Shown: positions 1 to 7,751, numbered from the stretch's first letter. The stretch is DNA of 64,000 nucleotides from Phil1 sp964612925 (GCA_964612925.1 CAZTFU010000008.1:1-64000), one strand, 5' to 3'. Notes: generated by a model not told the origin, from the letters alone. Program-made: numbers and translations.

Positions 1-883
1 GATAGATTATATCTGTAAAGCCGATATGGGCAACACCCAGCAGGGAATCCATCTCGTCGGCGGCGTTTTTGTACCGACCGGGTGAAAAGTGGACGACGAT
101 GTAATCCGCCTCTTTGATTTTCCCTGCCGCCTGTCGGCAGAAGCTTCTTACCGGCGCGGCAAGGGAAAACACCCATATAGGTGTACAAACGGTCACATGG
201 TCAAACTGCGTAAAGTCTAATGCTATCGGTTCAATAGGCATATCTGAGCGGTGCATGGCAAACCGCCCGCACCACCAAAAGCCAAGCGTACCCGCTGTTC
301 GTTCGGTGGATTTGATTTCATATACCTCTGCGCCTGTACGGTTCGCTGTTTCATAAGCAACTTTTTTTACATAGCCCATGCGAGAGAAATATACCACAAG
401 CCGCTTTGAATCTTTACCTATGTTTGGATAGTCGGCCGCATTCACCGTGAATGCTTCCTGTTTTTGAAACACCCACGCCGCATAACCCGTAGCCGCCTGT
501 GCAAGGCCGAATACGAAATACGCAGTGGACATGAAATTCAGCGGGAACATATAAAACTGTATGCATATCCACAGCATCAACGTTATGCCGAACGCACCTC
601 CGAGTACCACGCCCTGTCGCTTCTTTGCAAGCAGTAGCCCTGCCGCTGTTAAGTTGGTTAATCCGTTCACTGTAATCAACGCCCAACCCGAAAAAGTAAA
701 ATCCCGAAACAACACATCCGCAAAAGGCAATATCTGAAAATACGGCAGCATGGCATCCATGCCCATTGCCTTGCCAGTGGGATCAAGGAGCATCCCCAGC
801 GCACCAGCAACCGCACCGATGCCAACAAACAGTGTCCAGAAGATCAGCCATTTGCGGGCTGTATTGTATCTTGATTTCTTCAT
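1..883 (-). CDS. membrane protein fused to a flavodoxin-like domain (partial, C-terminus beyond left edge)
   Basis: About 294 codons are visible and the frame stays open to the window edge. Residues 1-140 hold about four hydrophobic membrane segments with short loops. Residues 160-294 read as a flavodoxin fold: strand RLVVYFSRMG followed by the FMN-phosphate loop region, then a second strand near 229 (HVTVCTPIWVFS), which matches the flavodoxin core. I infer a membrane-tethered FMN redox protein; the electron partner is unknown. The ATG at 883 lies 5 bp after the stop of the preceding small gene, so the two are probably cotranscribed. The membrane part is not one I can assign to a named family. 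Confidence 0.75.
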   Translation of the reverse strand, partial: MKKSRYNTARKWLIFWTLFVGIGAVAGALGMLLDPTGKAMGMDAMLPYFQILPFADVLFRDFTFSGWALITVNGLTNLTAAGLLLAKKRQGVVLGGAFGITLMLWICIQFYMFPLNFMSTAYFVFGLAQAATGYAAWVFQKQEAFTVNAADYPNIGKDSKRLVVYFSRMGYVKKVAYETANRTGAEVYEIKSTERTAGTLGFWWCGRFAMHRSDMPIEPIALDFTQFDHVTVCTPIWVFSLAAPVRSFCRQAAGKIKEADYIVVHFSPGRYKNAADEMDSLLGVAHIGFTDIIY

Positions 884-887
884 TTTC

Positions 888-1103
888 TCACACATCCTTT
901 TTCACTCTTGTAAAAAGCACTGTCTGTGCTTTCATGGATATCTTGCCGACCTCCCAACCGTACTCCGTCAGTTCCTTTTTGTGCCGCAAAAAAGAATGGT
1001 CAATGGGAGCGTCGGCAATATTACCGATTTCCTCAAAAGTCAGCGTAATCGTGTCCTCGTTGCAATCCTTTATGTAGTTCCAAAGCTTTTCATACTTGCT
1101 CAT
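888..1103 (-). CDS. small DUF7662-like protein
   Basis: This gene encodes 71 residues starting MSKYEKLWNYIK. The pattern of a short N-terminal helix, a TLTFEEI segment and a C-terminal strand resembles small DUF7662-type proteins found alone in many Firmicutes, whose function is unknown to me. It has no membrane segment and no signal peptide. It sits between the small membrane protein at 1109 (5 bp gap) and the flavodoxin fusion at 883 (4 bp gap), so translation is likely coupled across all three genes. The family assignment is from memory of the sequence pattern and is tentative. Confidence 0.65.
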   Translation of the reverse strand: MSKYEKLWNYIKDCNEDTITLTFEEIGNIADAPIDHSFLRHKKELTEYGWEVGKISMKAQTVLFTRVKKDV

Positions 1104-1108
1104 TTTGC

Positions 1109-1285
1109 TTATTTTTTATGTGCGGAGATGACTTGGAACAGCGTAGACAGCAAAACACAGCCCAATATCGCGGGCAGTGTCCATGTTCTTTCGTATCCAA
1201 GCAGTAACAAGCACAGGAAAACTATTCCCGCCGCGCTCAGGCAAGCACTCGCTACTGTAAGTACCTTTTTGGGTGAATTGTTCAT
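1109..1285 (-). CDS. small two-helix membrane protein
   Basis: The start is the ATG at 1285, preceded by a good ribosome site (AAGGAG about 8 bases upstream). It gives 58 residues starting MNNSPKK. Two hydrophobic stretches (VLTVASACLSAAGIVFLCLL and a later ILGCVLLSTLFQVI) predict a hairpin membrane protein with a positively charged tail. An upstream in-frame start would add a polar stretch without a ribosome site and was not used. No family is recognised. It is probably cotranscribed with the genes on either side. Confidence 0.6.
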   Translation of the reverse strand: MNNSPKKVLTVASACLSAAGIVFLCLLLLGYERTWTLPAILGCVLLSTLFQVISAHKK

Positions 1286-1359
1286 CTTGTTTTTCTCCTT
1301 CAACCGTTGCAAAAATGCAGGCGACAGTGCGACAATCACTCTGCCGCCCATTCATCCGT

Positions 1360-1989
1360 TTATTGGAAAATCTGCGTGTCAAGCTTCAGCTTTTCCTTAT
1401 ATGGAAAGGCTTTGTCGAACGTCTCCGCTTCATTCTCGTCAACAAGGTAGCATTCGGGCGGAGCATACTCGCCCGCAATGCCGTTAAGATACCCCTTCTC
1501 AAGTTCCTTGCAGAGGAAAAAGGAAGCATTCTCACCCTCACTCACTCCGTGATAGCGAATGCCGAACCCACTTGCATAATCAAACCCGCTTTTGCCATAG
1601 AAGTCTATGTTTCCCTCAAGGCAAACCGCCTTTATGCCGTATTCTTGGGCCCTTTCCAGTGTGTAATCCAGCAATATCTTGCCGTAGCCCTGCCGCTTAA
1701 ACTCAGGGGCTATGCATATGGGTCCCATTGCGGCAACAGGTATATTCCTGCCGTCATCGGCCTTTATTGTCGCACGGACAAATACATTCTGCCCGATAAG
1801 TCTGCCATCCTTTTCCAGAACATAGTTCAGTTCCGAAATAAAGTCGGGATGGTTTCTCATTCGATTCAGCACAAAATGCTCAAGGCAGCCCGGGCGATAT
1901 TCATTCCAAAATGCTTCTCTGACCAGTGTTTCGACCGCTCGGCGTTCTTCTTTTCTTTCCAAACGAACGGTATAGTCATGTTTATTCAT
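1360..1989 (-). CDS. GNAT family N-acetyltransferase (YhbS-like)
   Basis: 209 residues. The central acetyl-CoA binding segment is visible as GPICIAPEFKRQGYGKILLD, with the Q/RxxGxG/A loop (RQGYGK) around residues 98-103. A downstream GKSGFDYASGF segment is typical of the YhbS/COG3153 subgroup, whose members acetylate small amines or remain unassigned. The protein is soluble with no signal peptide. A ribosome site (AGGAG) precedes the ATG at 1989. It sits downstream of the TetR-linked membrane protein and upstream of the small membrane protein. The substrate cannot be inferred from sequence. Confidence 0.85.
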   Translation of the reverse strand: MNKHDYTVRLERKEERRAVETLVREAFWNEYRPGCLEHFVLNRMRNHPDFISELNYVLEKDGRLIGQNVFVRATIKADDGRNIPVAAMGPICIAPEFKRQGYGKILLDYTLERAQEYGIKAVCLEGNIDFYGKSGFDYASGFGIRYHGVSEGENASFFLCKELEKGYLNGIAGEYAPPECYLVDENEAETFDKAFPYKEKLKLDTQIFQ

Positions 1990-2230
1990 TGTTTATTCTC
2001 CTGAAAATTGTTGACCTACAATATGGGAGGTTCGCGCGGAAATCCGTATTACGCCAACCTCCCGTCAGCGCACAATCTCCGTTTTACCGATTGTTTTCTT
2101 CAAAAAGCAATCTCCTTAGGCCCTCTGAAATGTTATTTATAATCAAGCCCTTTTCAAGGCCGATTATCGTGCTTTTGCGGTTTGAATCGCCGCGTGACCC
2201 TGTCCGCCCCTGTCACTTCCTTCTCTTCCT
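1990..2230. other. non-coding stretch with inverted repeat and a short recurring motif
   Basis: I see no convincing gene here. GGGAGGTT (2025-2032) pairs with AACCTCCC (2056-2063) to make a strong hairpin with no following T-run. GTGAC (2205-2226 region) also occurs as an imperfect inverted pair. The 14-bp core TTTCAGAGGGCCTA is present on the minus strand at 2117-2130 and recurs at two other intergenic places in the window. Confidence 0.5.
2117..2130 (-). repeat. copy 1 of a short intergenic repeat (core only)
   Basis: The minus strand reads TTTCAGAGGGCCTA. The same core sits inside two longer, near-identical 28-bp copies at 15567-15594 and 47018-47045. This copy matches only the core. Confidence 0.4.
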
Positions 2231-2319
2231 TTATTCTGTAATCGGTATAAGCGGGAGCTGTACATAACTTTCGAAATCAGTGATATAGGTCATATCCACC
2301 AAGTTCTTGCCTTCCAGCT

Positions 2320-3408
2320 TCAAAGTGTTTCAAAGCTATTGTCGGCACCTGAAGAACCAATGTTTATAAACCGAACACCGCCCGCATAGTAGTATCTGTC
2401 CCGCTCCATGCTGTCAAAAATTTGAACCGCATTTCCTTCATCATCCAATGTGTAGAGGGTAAATATCAGTGCTTTATAGAACTCATCCCCGTTTATTGTG
2501 CCGATAATAAGTTCCTGAGTGCCGTCAACATCAATATCGTCCACGGCATAGCCCACCTCATCGGGCTCAACGTCCCAAATCATGATGTTTAAGCCCGCAT
2601 CGGTAAGTTGCTGTCCGTTCCATCCTTCCTCAAGTGCGGTGCGGTATTGGGTGAGTATCTCCTCGTAGGCCGCAGGCACGGCGAACTCCTCCGTTCCCAC
2701 ATCGTTAACATATATTCTTGCATCCGCCGTCAGCGTAACGGCCAGCACGGGAAATTGCGGATCATAGCTGAGATTGGTATAGGCAAGTGTTTTCTCATCC
2801 TTATCGGAAAACGTAATCTGTACGGGAATCGGATGACCCAAATTCGATGCGGTGCAGAAAACATCATCATTAAGATATATGCTTTCCCCCGCCCTAAGCG
2901 CAGTGCCGTCCGCATTGATTATGCCGCCGCTTTTGTTTTCATAATACAGGCTTACGGAATACACGTCACTGCGTTCCAAGCATACATAAATGCCGTTTTC
3001 CGCCGTTTCAGCTTCGCTTACGGCAGGCTCCTTCTCCTTTGGCCAAACGGTGTATTCGTGTTCATTGTCCTTTACCACCACCTTGGTAACGGTTCCATTG
3101 GTCGAAACGGTAATATCAAAATCACCGCTTTCAAAAATGCCGAACACTCCGCTGAACTTAAAACCTATATAGAGTGTATCGTCAAGCTGTTCCGCATGGT
3201 ATCCGAGAAAGCCCTGCGGAAATGAGCCCATGTAAGACCCGCAAATTCGGACTTGCCCCTCCTCCACATTCACCTGCTCTATCCCCGCATCCTCACAGGC
3301 GCTGAAACCGCCAAGTTTCCAACCGTATCTTCCGATTACGAATACGGCGGCCAATAGTAACACCAAGCACAGCACAATTATAAGAATATGTCTTATCCGT
3401 TTAGTCAT
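2320..3408 (-). CDS. membrane-anchored extracytoplasmic protein with FG-GAP/EF-hand-like repeat region; probable C-terminal frameshift
   Basis: 362 residues from the ATG at 3408, which overlaps the end of the tetR gene; an ATG at 3420 is possible but its ribosome site is too close. An N-terminal helix (ILIIVLCLVLLLAAVFVIG) anchors an otherwise extracytoplasmic protein. Near residue 290 is VDDIDVDGTQELIIG, the calcium-loop-like pattern common in clostridial surface proteins. The frame stops at 2320, but another minus-strand frame continues from about 2330 to 2231 with a sensible 30-residue tail (starts TLKLEGKNLVDMTYITD, ends PLIPITE). This suggests a single-base indel or a sequencing error. 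The function is unknown. It is cotranscribed with the TetR regulator. Confidence 0.65.
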   Translation of the reverse strand: MTKRIRHILIIVLCLVLLLAAVFVIGRYGWKLGGFSACEDAGIEQVNVEEGQVRICGSYMGSFPQGFLGYHAEQLDDTLYIGFKFSGVFGIFESGDFDITVSTNGTVTKVVVKDNEHEYTVWPKEKEPAVSEAETAENGIYVCLERSDVYSVSLYYENKSGGIINADGTALRAGESIYLNDDVFCTASNLGHPIPVQITFSDKDEKTLAYTNLSYDPQFPVLAVTLTADARIYVNDVGTEEFAVPAAYEEILTQYRTALEEGWNGQQLTDAGLNIMIWDVEPDEVGYAVDDIDVDGTQELIIGTINGDEFYKALIFTLYTLDDEGNAVQIFDSMERDRYYYAGGVRFINIGSSGADNSFETL

Positions 3409-3988
3409 TACACCCACCATTCCTCGATTTCAGCAACATCATCATGGCTGTAAAATCCTGCGTCAGCATTTCGGATATTTGTTCATGCGTAAAGGCACAC
3501 ATTCCCGTGGCGCACAGCGTGCCGATACCATAGGTGTGAATCCACACATGTTCAAACAGGGCTTGTGCATTCTCCATAGACAGTTCATAGTCCTTCCGAA
3601 TCACATTCAAGCATTCCTCGGCAACGCCGCCAAGGTATGCATAATGGTCGTCAAACGGCGTTACGCCACCGCTTTGCGACATAAAAATAAGCTGATAAAG
3701 CCGCGGTTCCTCCTTAGCAAACAGTATCATCTGCATACCGACCTGCTTAAATATGGGCATTTGTGCATCGGTCTTGTGAGCGTAGGATTCGAACCGTTCC
3801 ATGGCCGCAAGCCTTACCGCATGTTGCACCTCCTGCATGGAATCAAACACGGTGAATATAGGCGATGTGGATGTTCCAAGCGCACACCCGAGTTCCTTCG
3901 CAGTCAGTGCCTGTTCTCCTTTTTGAGATACCACTTTCAGTGCAGCTTCTATTATTTCTTCTTTTGAATATTTCGGTTTGGGCGGCAT
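3401..3988 (-). CDS. TetR/AcrR family transcriptional regulator
   Basis: 195 residues. The N-terminal helix-turn-helix spans about residues 8-55 (IIEAALKVVSQKGEQALTAK, then LGTSTSPIFTVFDS), matching TetR_N. The remainder is an all-helical ligand domain of the WHG/TetR_C_33 kind. It is the first gene of a minus-strand unit, and its stop overlaps the start of the membrane-anchored protein downstream, which is a likely co-regulated target. A 30-bp imperfect palindrome lies 30 bp upstream of the start and is a candidate autoregulatory operator. The ligand is unknown. Confidence 0.9.
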   Translation of the reverse strand: MPPKPKYSKEEIIEAALKVVSQKGEQALTAKELGCALGTSTSPIFTVFDSMQEVQHAVRLAAMERFESYAHKTDAQMPIFKQVGMQMILFAKEEPRLYQLIFMSQSGGVTPFDDHYAYLGGVAEECLNVIRKDYELSMENAQALFEHVWIHTYGIGTLCATGMCAFTHEQISEMLTQDFTAMMMLLKSRNGGCND

Positions 3989-4017
3989 AACGTCCCTCCT
4001 ACCAATGCTTTACGTTT

Positions 4018-4047
4018 TATAACATACATTATGTAACGCATGTTATA
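4018..4047. promoter_or_regulatory. candidate TetR operator (30-bp imperfect palindrome)
   Basis: The outer arms TATAACAT (4018-4025) and ATGTTATA (4040-4047) are exact inverted copies. 24 of 30 positions are symmetric overall. It lies in the tetR upstream region, where it would overlap the promoter of the minus-strand unit. The assignment to TetR is inferred from position. Confidence 0.5.
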
Positions 4048-4159
4048 TTATACAGTGTTTTTCTCCCATGTCAAGCCCATTAACGCATATTTAATCGCAA
4101 GTTGCATGGTTTATTCATTTTTATTGAGCAAAAATGTTCCTTCTTTAGCAAATCGCTCT

Positions 4160-4528
4160 TTATTCGTTCATTCTGCCGCCAATGTGGCGTTTTACGGCCT
4201 CAAAGGACCTGTCGCTTATAACATGTTCTATGCGGCAGGCATCTTCCGCGGCGGTTTCCTCGTCAACGCCAAGCAGCGTAAGCGCACGGCTCAGCACGGT
4301 GTGACGTTCGTATATTTTTTTGGCGGTTTCCGCTCCGACTTCCGTAAGTGTAATGTAGCCGTCATCTTCAACATTTATCAGGCCCTGACTTTTAAGCAGC
4401 CCCACCGCGCGGCTTACACTCGGCTTTGAAAAGTTCATATGTTCCGCTATATCAATCGAACGGACAGCAGAATTCTTACTGCACAAAATATAGATGGATT
4501 CAAGATACATTTCCCGTGATTCGTTCAT
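4160..4528 (-). CDS. metal-dependent DtxR/MntR-type transcriptional repressor
   Basis: 122 residues. The winged helix at the N-terminus (YLESIYILCSKNSAVRSIDI, then HMNFSKPSVSRAVGLLKSQG) is followed by a DtxR dimerisation/metal domain (GAETAKKIYERHTVLSRALT; EDACRIEHVISD), with the usual Glu, His and Cys/Asp metal ligands. It lacks the C-terminal SH3-like domain of DtxR, so it is MntR-sized. It is transcribed away from feoA. Three palindromes around feoA fit the TTAGC-type sites bound by this family, so it is probably the iron-responsive repressor of the feo operon. Iron rather than manganese is inferred from the target. Confidence 0.88.
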   Translation of the reverse strand: MNESREMYLESIYILCSKNSAVRSIDIAEHMNFSKPSVSRAVGLLKSQGLINVEDDGYITLTEVGAETAKKIYERHTVLSRALTLLGVDEETAAEDACRIEHVISDRSFEAVKRHIGGRMNE

Positions 4529-4667
4529 TGGCTTATCTCCCCCGATTCGGCTGATATTATCACTGCTTACATTATAGCATATTTGACCCGATTTGCAATC
4601 AATGCGGCTGCTGAGCTACAAATGTCCGTACAGGCGTAAAACCCATACTATTTTTTCAAAAACACGC

Positions 4668-4696
4668 TTGACAAACACATATACGGGATATATAAT
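4668..4696 (+). promoter_or_regulatory. sigma-A promoter of the feo operon
   Basis: TTGACA (4668-4673) and TATAAT (4691-4696) are perfect consensus boxes separated by 17 bp. Transcription would start near 4703, inside the first DtxR-type palindrome, which is a classic repression geometry. Confidence 0.85.
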
Positions 4697-4702
4697 AATC
4701 AC

Positions 4703-4720
4703 GGTTAGCGAGTGCTAACC
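4703..4720. promoter_or_regulatory. DtxR-type operator 1
   Basis: GGTTAGC and GCTAACC are separated by 4 bp, giving a perfect 7-4-7 palindrome at the expected transcription start of the feo operon. Confidence 0.75.
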
Positions 4721-4736
4721 AATATTTTGGCTCTTT

Positions 4737-4754
4737 GGTTAGCCGTGGCTAATC
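4737..4754. promoter_or_regulatory. DtxR-type operator 2
   Basis: GGTTAGC, 4 bp, then GCTAATC: the same palindrome as operator 1 with one mismatch. It lies in the 5' untranslated region of feoA. The centre-to-centre distance to operator 1 is 34 bp. Confidence 0.7.
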
Positions 4755-4782
4755 GGTAAAAGAGTCGTCAGGAGGCACAGAT

Positions 4783-4995
4783 ATGACTTTGAAGAACGCT
4801 GTCGAAGGAACGGAGTACATCATTCGGCAGATACAGACGGACGATGAGGAACTTGACGCATTTCTGTTCTCTCTTGGCTGCTATACAGGTGAAGCGATAA
4901 CCGTAGTGGCTCACCGCAACGGCGGATGTGTGGTTTCCATTAAAGACGGCAGGTACAATATAGACAATCAATTAGCCGATGCTATAGTTGTTTGA
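4783..4995 (+). CDS. feoA: FeoA family ferrous iron transport accessory protein
   Basis: 70 residues forming a small SH3-like beta barrel (family FeoA), with the typical LFSLGCYTGEAITVV turn and a C-terminal DNQLADAIVV strand. FeoA proteins are cytosolic accessory subunits of the FeoB ferrous iron transporter. A ribosome site (AGGAGG about 8 bases before the ATG at 4783) supports the start. It is the first gene of the feo operon, downstream of a consensus promoter and two DtxR-type operators. A third operator lies between it and feoB. Confidence 0.93.
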   Translation: MTLKNAVEGTEYIIRQIQTDDEELDAFLFSLGCYTGEAITVVAHRNGGCVVSIKDGRYNIDNQLADAIVV

Positions 4996-5038
4996 CGCCT
5001 TGGCGCGCGGCACATAATGCCGTGTACTCCGTCCTAAA

Positions 5039-5054
5039 GTTAGCCGCAGCTAAC
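5039..5054. promoter_or_regulatory. DtxR-type operator 3 between feoA and feoB
   Basis: GTTAGC, 4 bp, GCTAAC: a perfect palindrome matching operators 1 and 2, about 60 bp upstream of the feoB start. I see no clear promoter next to it, so it may act as a roadblock or an auxiliary site. Confidence 0.65.
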
Positions 5055-5112
5055 TGTGCTTAACATTAAACCCATCCGGAAGGATCAATATAAACAAGGA
5101 GGAAAAGTTTTA

Positions 5113-7116
5113 ATGAGAATTGCCTTGACGGGTAACCCGAATTCGGGCAAGACCACAATGTATAATGCCCTTACAGGCCGCAATGAAAAGGTCGGCAACT
5201 GGGCGGGCGTTACGGTTGACAAAAAGGAGCATCCTATAAAAAGGATATACGCAGGGGACGCACAGCTTATTGCCGTTGACCTGCCGGGTGCATATTCAAT
5301 GTCACCGTTCACAAGCGAAGAGAGCATTACAAGTTCATACGTCAAAAAGGAAAACCCCGATGTTATAATCAACATCGTTGACGCCACGAACCTGAGCCGC
5401 AGCCTTTTCTTTACAACTCAGCTTTTGGAGCTTGGTATCCCCGTAGTCGTTGCACTTAACAAAAGCGACATAAACGAAAAGAAGGATACCAAAATAGATG
5501 CCGATGCGCTTTCAAAAAAACTCGGCTGTCCCGTTGTGAACACGGTTTCAACATCGGCAGAGGGCTTGAAGGCCGTTGTGGAAGCGGCTATAGCTCATGC
5601 AGACGAAGTTCAGAACGCTCCCTACATTCAGGGCGATATCGACCTTAGCGATAAAAAGATTGTCGAAGCGGCCGACCGCAAACGCTTTGAATTTGTAAAC
5701 GGCATTGTTAAAAGCGTTGAAACGCGCAAGGTACTTACACGCGAAAGAAACATCGGTGACCAAATAGACGCCGTGCTTACAAACAAGTGGCTGGGAATTC
5801 CCATTTTTGCGGTAGTCATGTTCCTTGTGTTCCAAATATCGCAGGTGTGGGTCGGTCAGCCCATAGCCGACGTGCTTGTAGGCTGGCTTGAAGCATTCCA
5901 AGGCTGGGTCGGCGAACTGCTGTCGGACGCAAGTCCCCTGCTTTCGGCCATACTTGTTGACGGCGTTATAGGCGGTGTAAGCGCGGTAGTGGGCTTCTTG
6001 CCGCTTGTAATGGTAATGTACTTCCTTATCGCCCTGCTCGAAGATTGCGGTTACATGTCCCGCGTGGCCGTGGTGCTTGACCCGATATTCAAGAAGGTCG
6101 GTCTTTCGGGTAAATCCGTTATTCCGTTTGTTATCGGTATCGGCTGCGGCGTTCCCGGTATTATGGCAAGCCGCACCATACGCAACGAACGCGAAAGGCG
6201 CGTTACGGCAATGCTTACTCCTTTCATGCCCTGCGGCGCAAAAATACCCGTTATTTCACTGTTTGCAGGTGCATTTTTCGATAACGCGGGCTGGGTAAGC
6301 ACCGTTATGTATCTTAGCGGTATAGTGCTTATATTCCTTGGCGCACTTCTGGTAAACAAAATTGCGGGCTATAAGGCAAGAAAGTCCTTCTTCATAATAG
6401 AGCTGCCCGAATACAAGGCACCTTCGCTTTGGGGAGCATTCAAGTCAATGTGCAGCCGCGGCTGGGCATACATCGTAAAGGCCGCTACAATAATCCTCCT
6501 GTGCAACATGGCCGTACAGATAATGCAGACATTTACATGGAGCTTCCAAGTTGCGGAATCCGCGGATCAGTCAATACTCGCCTCCATCGCATCCCCGTTT
6601 GCATATTTGCTTGTGCCCATAGTCGGCGTGCTTTCATGGCAGCTCGCCGCGGCTGCGGTAACGGGCTTTATCGCAAAGGAAAACGTGGTCGGCACACTTG
6701 CGGTCTGCTTTGTGGGACTTGAAAACCTTATCGATACCGAAGAGCTTGCCCTTATTGAAGGCGCAGGTGCCGAGGTTGCCGGAATACTGGCAATAACAAA
6801 GGTCGCGGCACTTGCATACCTTATGTTCAACCTTTATACGCCCCCGTGCTTTGCGGCAATAGGCGCAATGAATTCCGAAATGAAGAGTTCCAAGTGGCTT
6901 TGGGGCGGCATAGGTTTACAGCTTGCAACCGGTTATACCATAGGTTATCTGGTTTATACAATAGGTACGCTTATAACCGGCGGTGTGCTTAACGTCGGTG
7001 CGGCAATAGCGGGGCTTATAGCGGTGCTTGCAATGGCGGGCATTATAACGGGCCTGATAATAAACGCCAACCGCAAACTCAAGGCCGAATATTCGCTCGG
7101 CGCGCTCAAGAGCTGA
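5113..7116 (+). CDS. feoB: FeoB ferrous iron transporter with N-terminal GTPase
   Basis: 667 residues from the ATG at 5113, which has an AAGGAGG site 11 bases upstream; an earlier in-frame ATG at 5056 overlaps operator 3 and lacks a site. The G domain shows G1 GNPNSGKT (residues 6-13), G3 DLPGAYS and G4 NKSD. The membrane part contains the two Gate regions (CGYMSRVAVVLD, and TPFMPCGAKIPV with its conserved Cys) and ends in several helices. It imports Fe2+ across the cytoplasmic membrane. The neighbours are feoA upstream and a Cys-rich FeoB-associated peptide downstream; no feoC is seen. Confidence 0.97.
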   Translation: MRIALTGNPNSGKTTMYNALTGRNEKVGNWAGVTVDKKEHPIKRIYAGDAQLIAVDLPGAYSMSPFTSEESITSSYVKKENPDVIINIVDATNLSRSLFFTTQLLELGIPVVVALNKSDINEKKDTKIDADALSKKLGCPVVNTVSTSAEGLKAVVEAAIAHADEVQNAPYIQGDIDLSDKKIVEAADRKRFEFVNGIVKSVETRKVLTRERNIGDQIDAVLTNKWLGIPIFAVVMFLVFQISQVWVGQPIADVLVGWLEAFQGWVGELLSDASPLLSAILVDGVIGGVSAVVGFLPLVMVMYFLIALLEDCGYMSRVAVVLDPIFKKVGLSGKSVIPFVIGIGCGVPGIMASRTIRNERERRVTAMLTPFMPCGAKIPVISLFAGAFFDNAGWVSTVMYLSGIVLIFLGALLVNKIAGYKARKSFFIIELPEYKAPSLWGAFKSMCSRGWAYIVKAATIILLCNMAVQIMQTFTWSFQVAESADQSILASIASPFAYLLVPIVGVLSWQLAAAAVTGFIAKENVVGTLAVCFVGLENLIDTEELALIEGAGAEVAGILAITKVAALAYLMFNLYTPPCFAAIGAMNSEMKSSKWLWGGIGLQLATGYTIGYLVYTIGTLITGGVLNVGAAIAGLIAVLAMAGIITGLIINANRKLKAEYSLGALKS

Positions 7117-7138
7117 TTAAAGGAAAGGGGACGGTGTC

Positions 7139-7312
7139 ATGAAAGATATAATAGTCGCGCTCATAATAATAGCCATTGCCGCAGCCATAATTACCTACAT
7201 TGTGCGTGCAAAAAAGCGCGGTGAAAAGTGTATCGGCTGTCCCTATGCAAAGCAATGCGGCAATCGCTGTGGCTGTAACAACAATACTTGTACAGGGAAT
7301 ACCCACCATTGA
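7139..7312 (+). CDS. FeoB-associated Cys-rich membrane peptide
   Basis: 57 residues. One N-terminal membrane helix (IIVALIIIAIAAAIITYIV) is followed by a basic stretch and a cysteine-rich tail: C-x2-C at CIGC, then single Cys residues at QC, RC, GC and TC, ending GNTHH. This layout matches the FeoB_associated family, which follows feoB in many Firmicutes and is thought to help iron handling at the membrane. The gene starts 22 bp after feoB with an AAAGG-rich site. The two C-terminal His residues could add metal ligands; that is inference. Confidence 0.85.
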   Translation: MKDIIVALIIIAIAAAIITYIVRAKKRGEKCIGCPYAKQCGNRCGCNNNTCTGNTHH

Positions 7313-7323
7313 TCTAAATCCAC

Positions 7324-7351
7324 GGGGATGCGTTTATTGTACCGCATCCCC
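7324..7351 (+). terminator. hairpin between the feoB-associated gene and the HMA gene
   Basis: GGGGATGCG (7324-7332) pairs with CGCATCCCC (7343-7351) around a 10-base loop. No T-run follows, so it may be an mRNA-stabilising or processing hairpin, not a strict terminator. Confidence 0.4.
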
Positions 7352-7381
7352 ATCCTGTTATAAGCTGTTTTGGAGGTAAAA

Positions 7382-7729
7382 ATGGAAAACTATACACTCG
7401 CGGCTATAATCGTTATACTTGGTGTACTTGGGGTTGCATATACCATACGTCATTTTGCAAAGCGCGGGGGCTGTTGCGGTAGCAGTGATTACCGTCCGCG
7501 GCGCAAAAAGCTGCAACGTGTGCTGTATGTAAAGCACTTCAAAGTGGACGGTATGCACTGCGCTCACTGCAAGGCCCGCGTTGAAGAAGCCATAAACGAC
7601 ATTCGCGGTGCTTGTGCAAAGGTTGACCTAAAGAGGGGCGAAGTCACGGTTTCATATGCGGAAGTAATACCCGATGAAACCATAATGGCAAAGGTAGAAC
7701 GCGCAGGCTATGGCATAGTCGCGAAATAG
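7382..7729 (+). CDS. membrane-anchored heavy-metal-associated (HMA) domain protein
   Basis: 115 residues from the ATG at 7382, with GGAGG 7 bases upstream; an in-frame TTG at 7370 was rejected. A single N-terminal membrane helix (LAAIIVILGVLGVAYTI) is followed by RGGCCG and a basic linker. An HMA fold then follows (residues about 47-115) with the metal-binding motif GMHCAHC. HMA domains bind soft metals such as Cu+ or Zn2+ and usually occur in chaperones or P-type ATPases, but no ATPase is adjacent here. Its position after feoAB suggests metal trafficking at the membrane. A strong terminator follows. Confidence 0.85.
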   Translation: MENYTLAAIIVILGVLGVAYTIRHFAKRGGCCGSSDYRPRRKKLQRVLYVKHFKVDGMHCAHCKARVEEAINDIRGACAKVDLKRGEVTVSYAEVIPDETIMAKVERAGYGIVAK

Positions 7730-7751
7730 CCACATTCAAAGCATATAAAAA

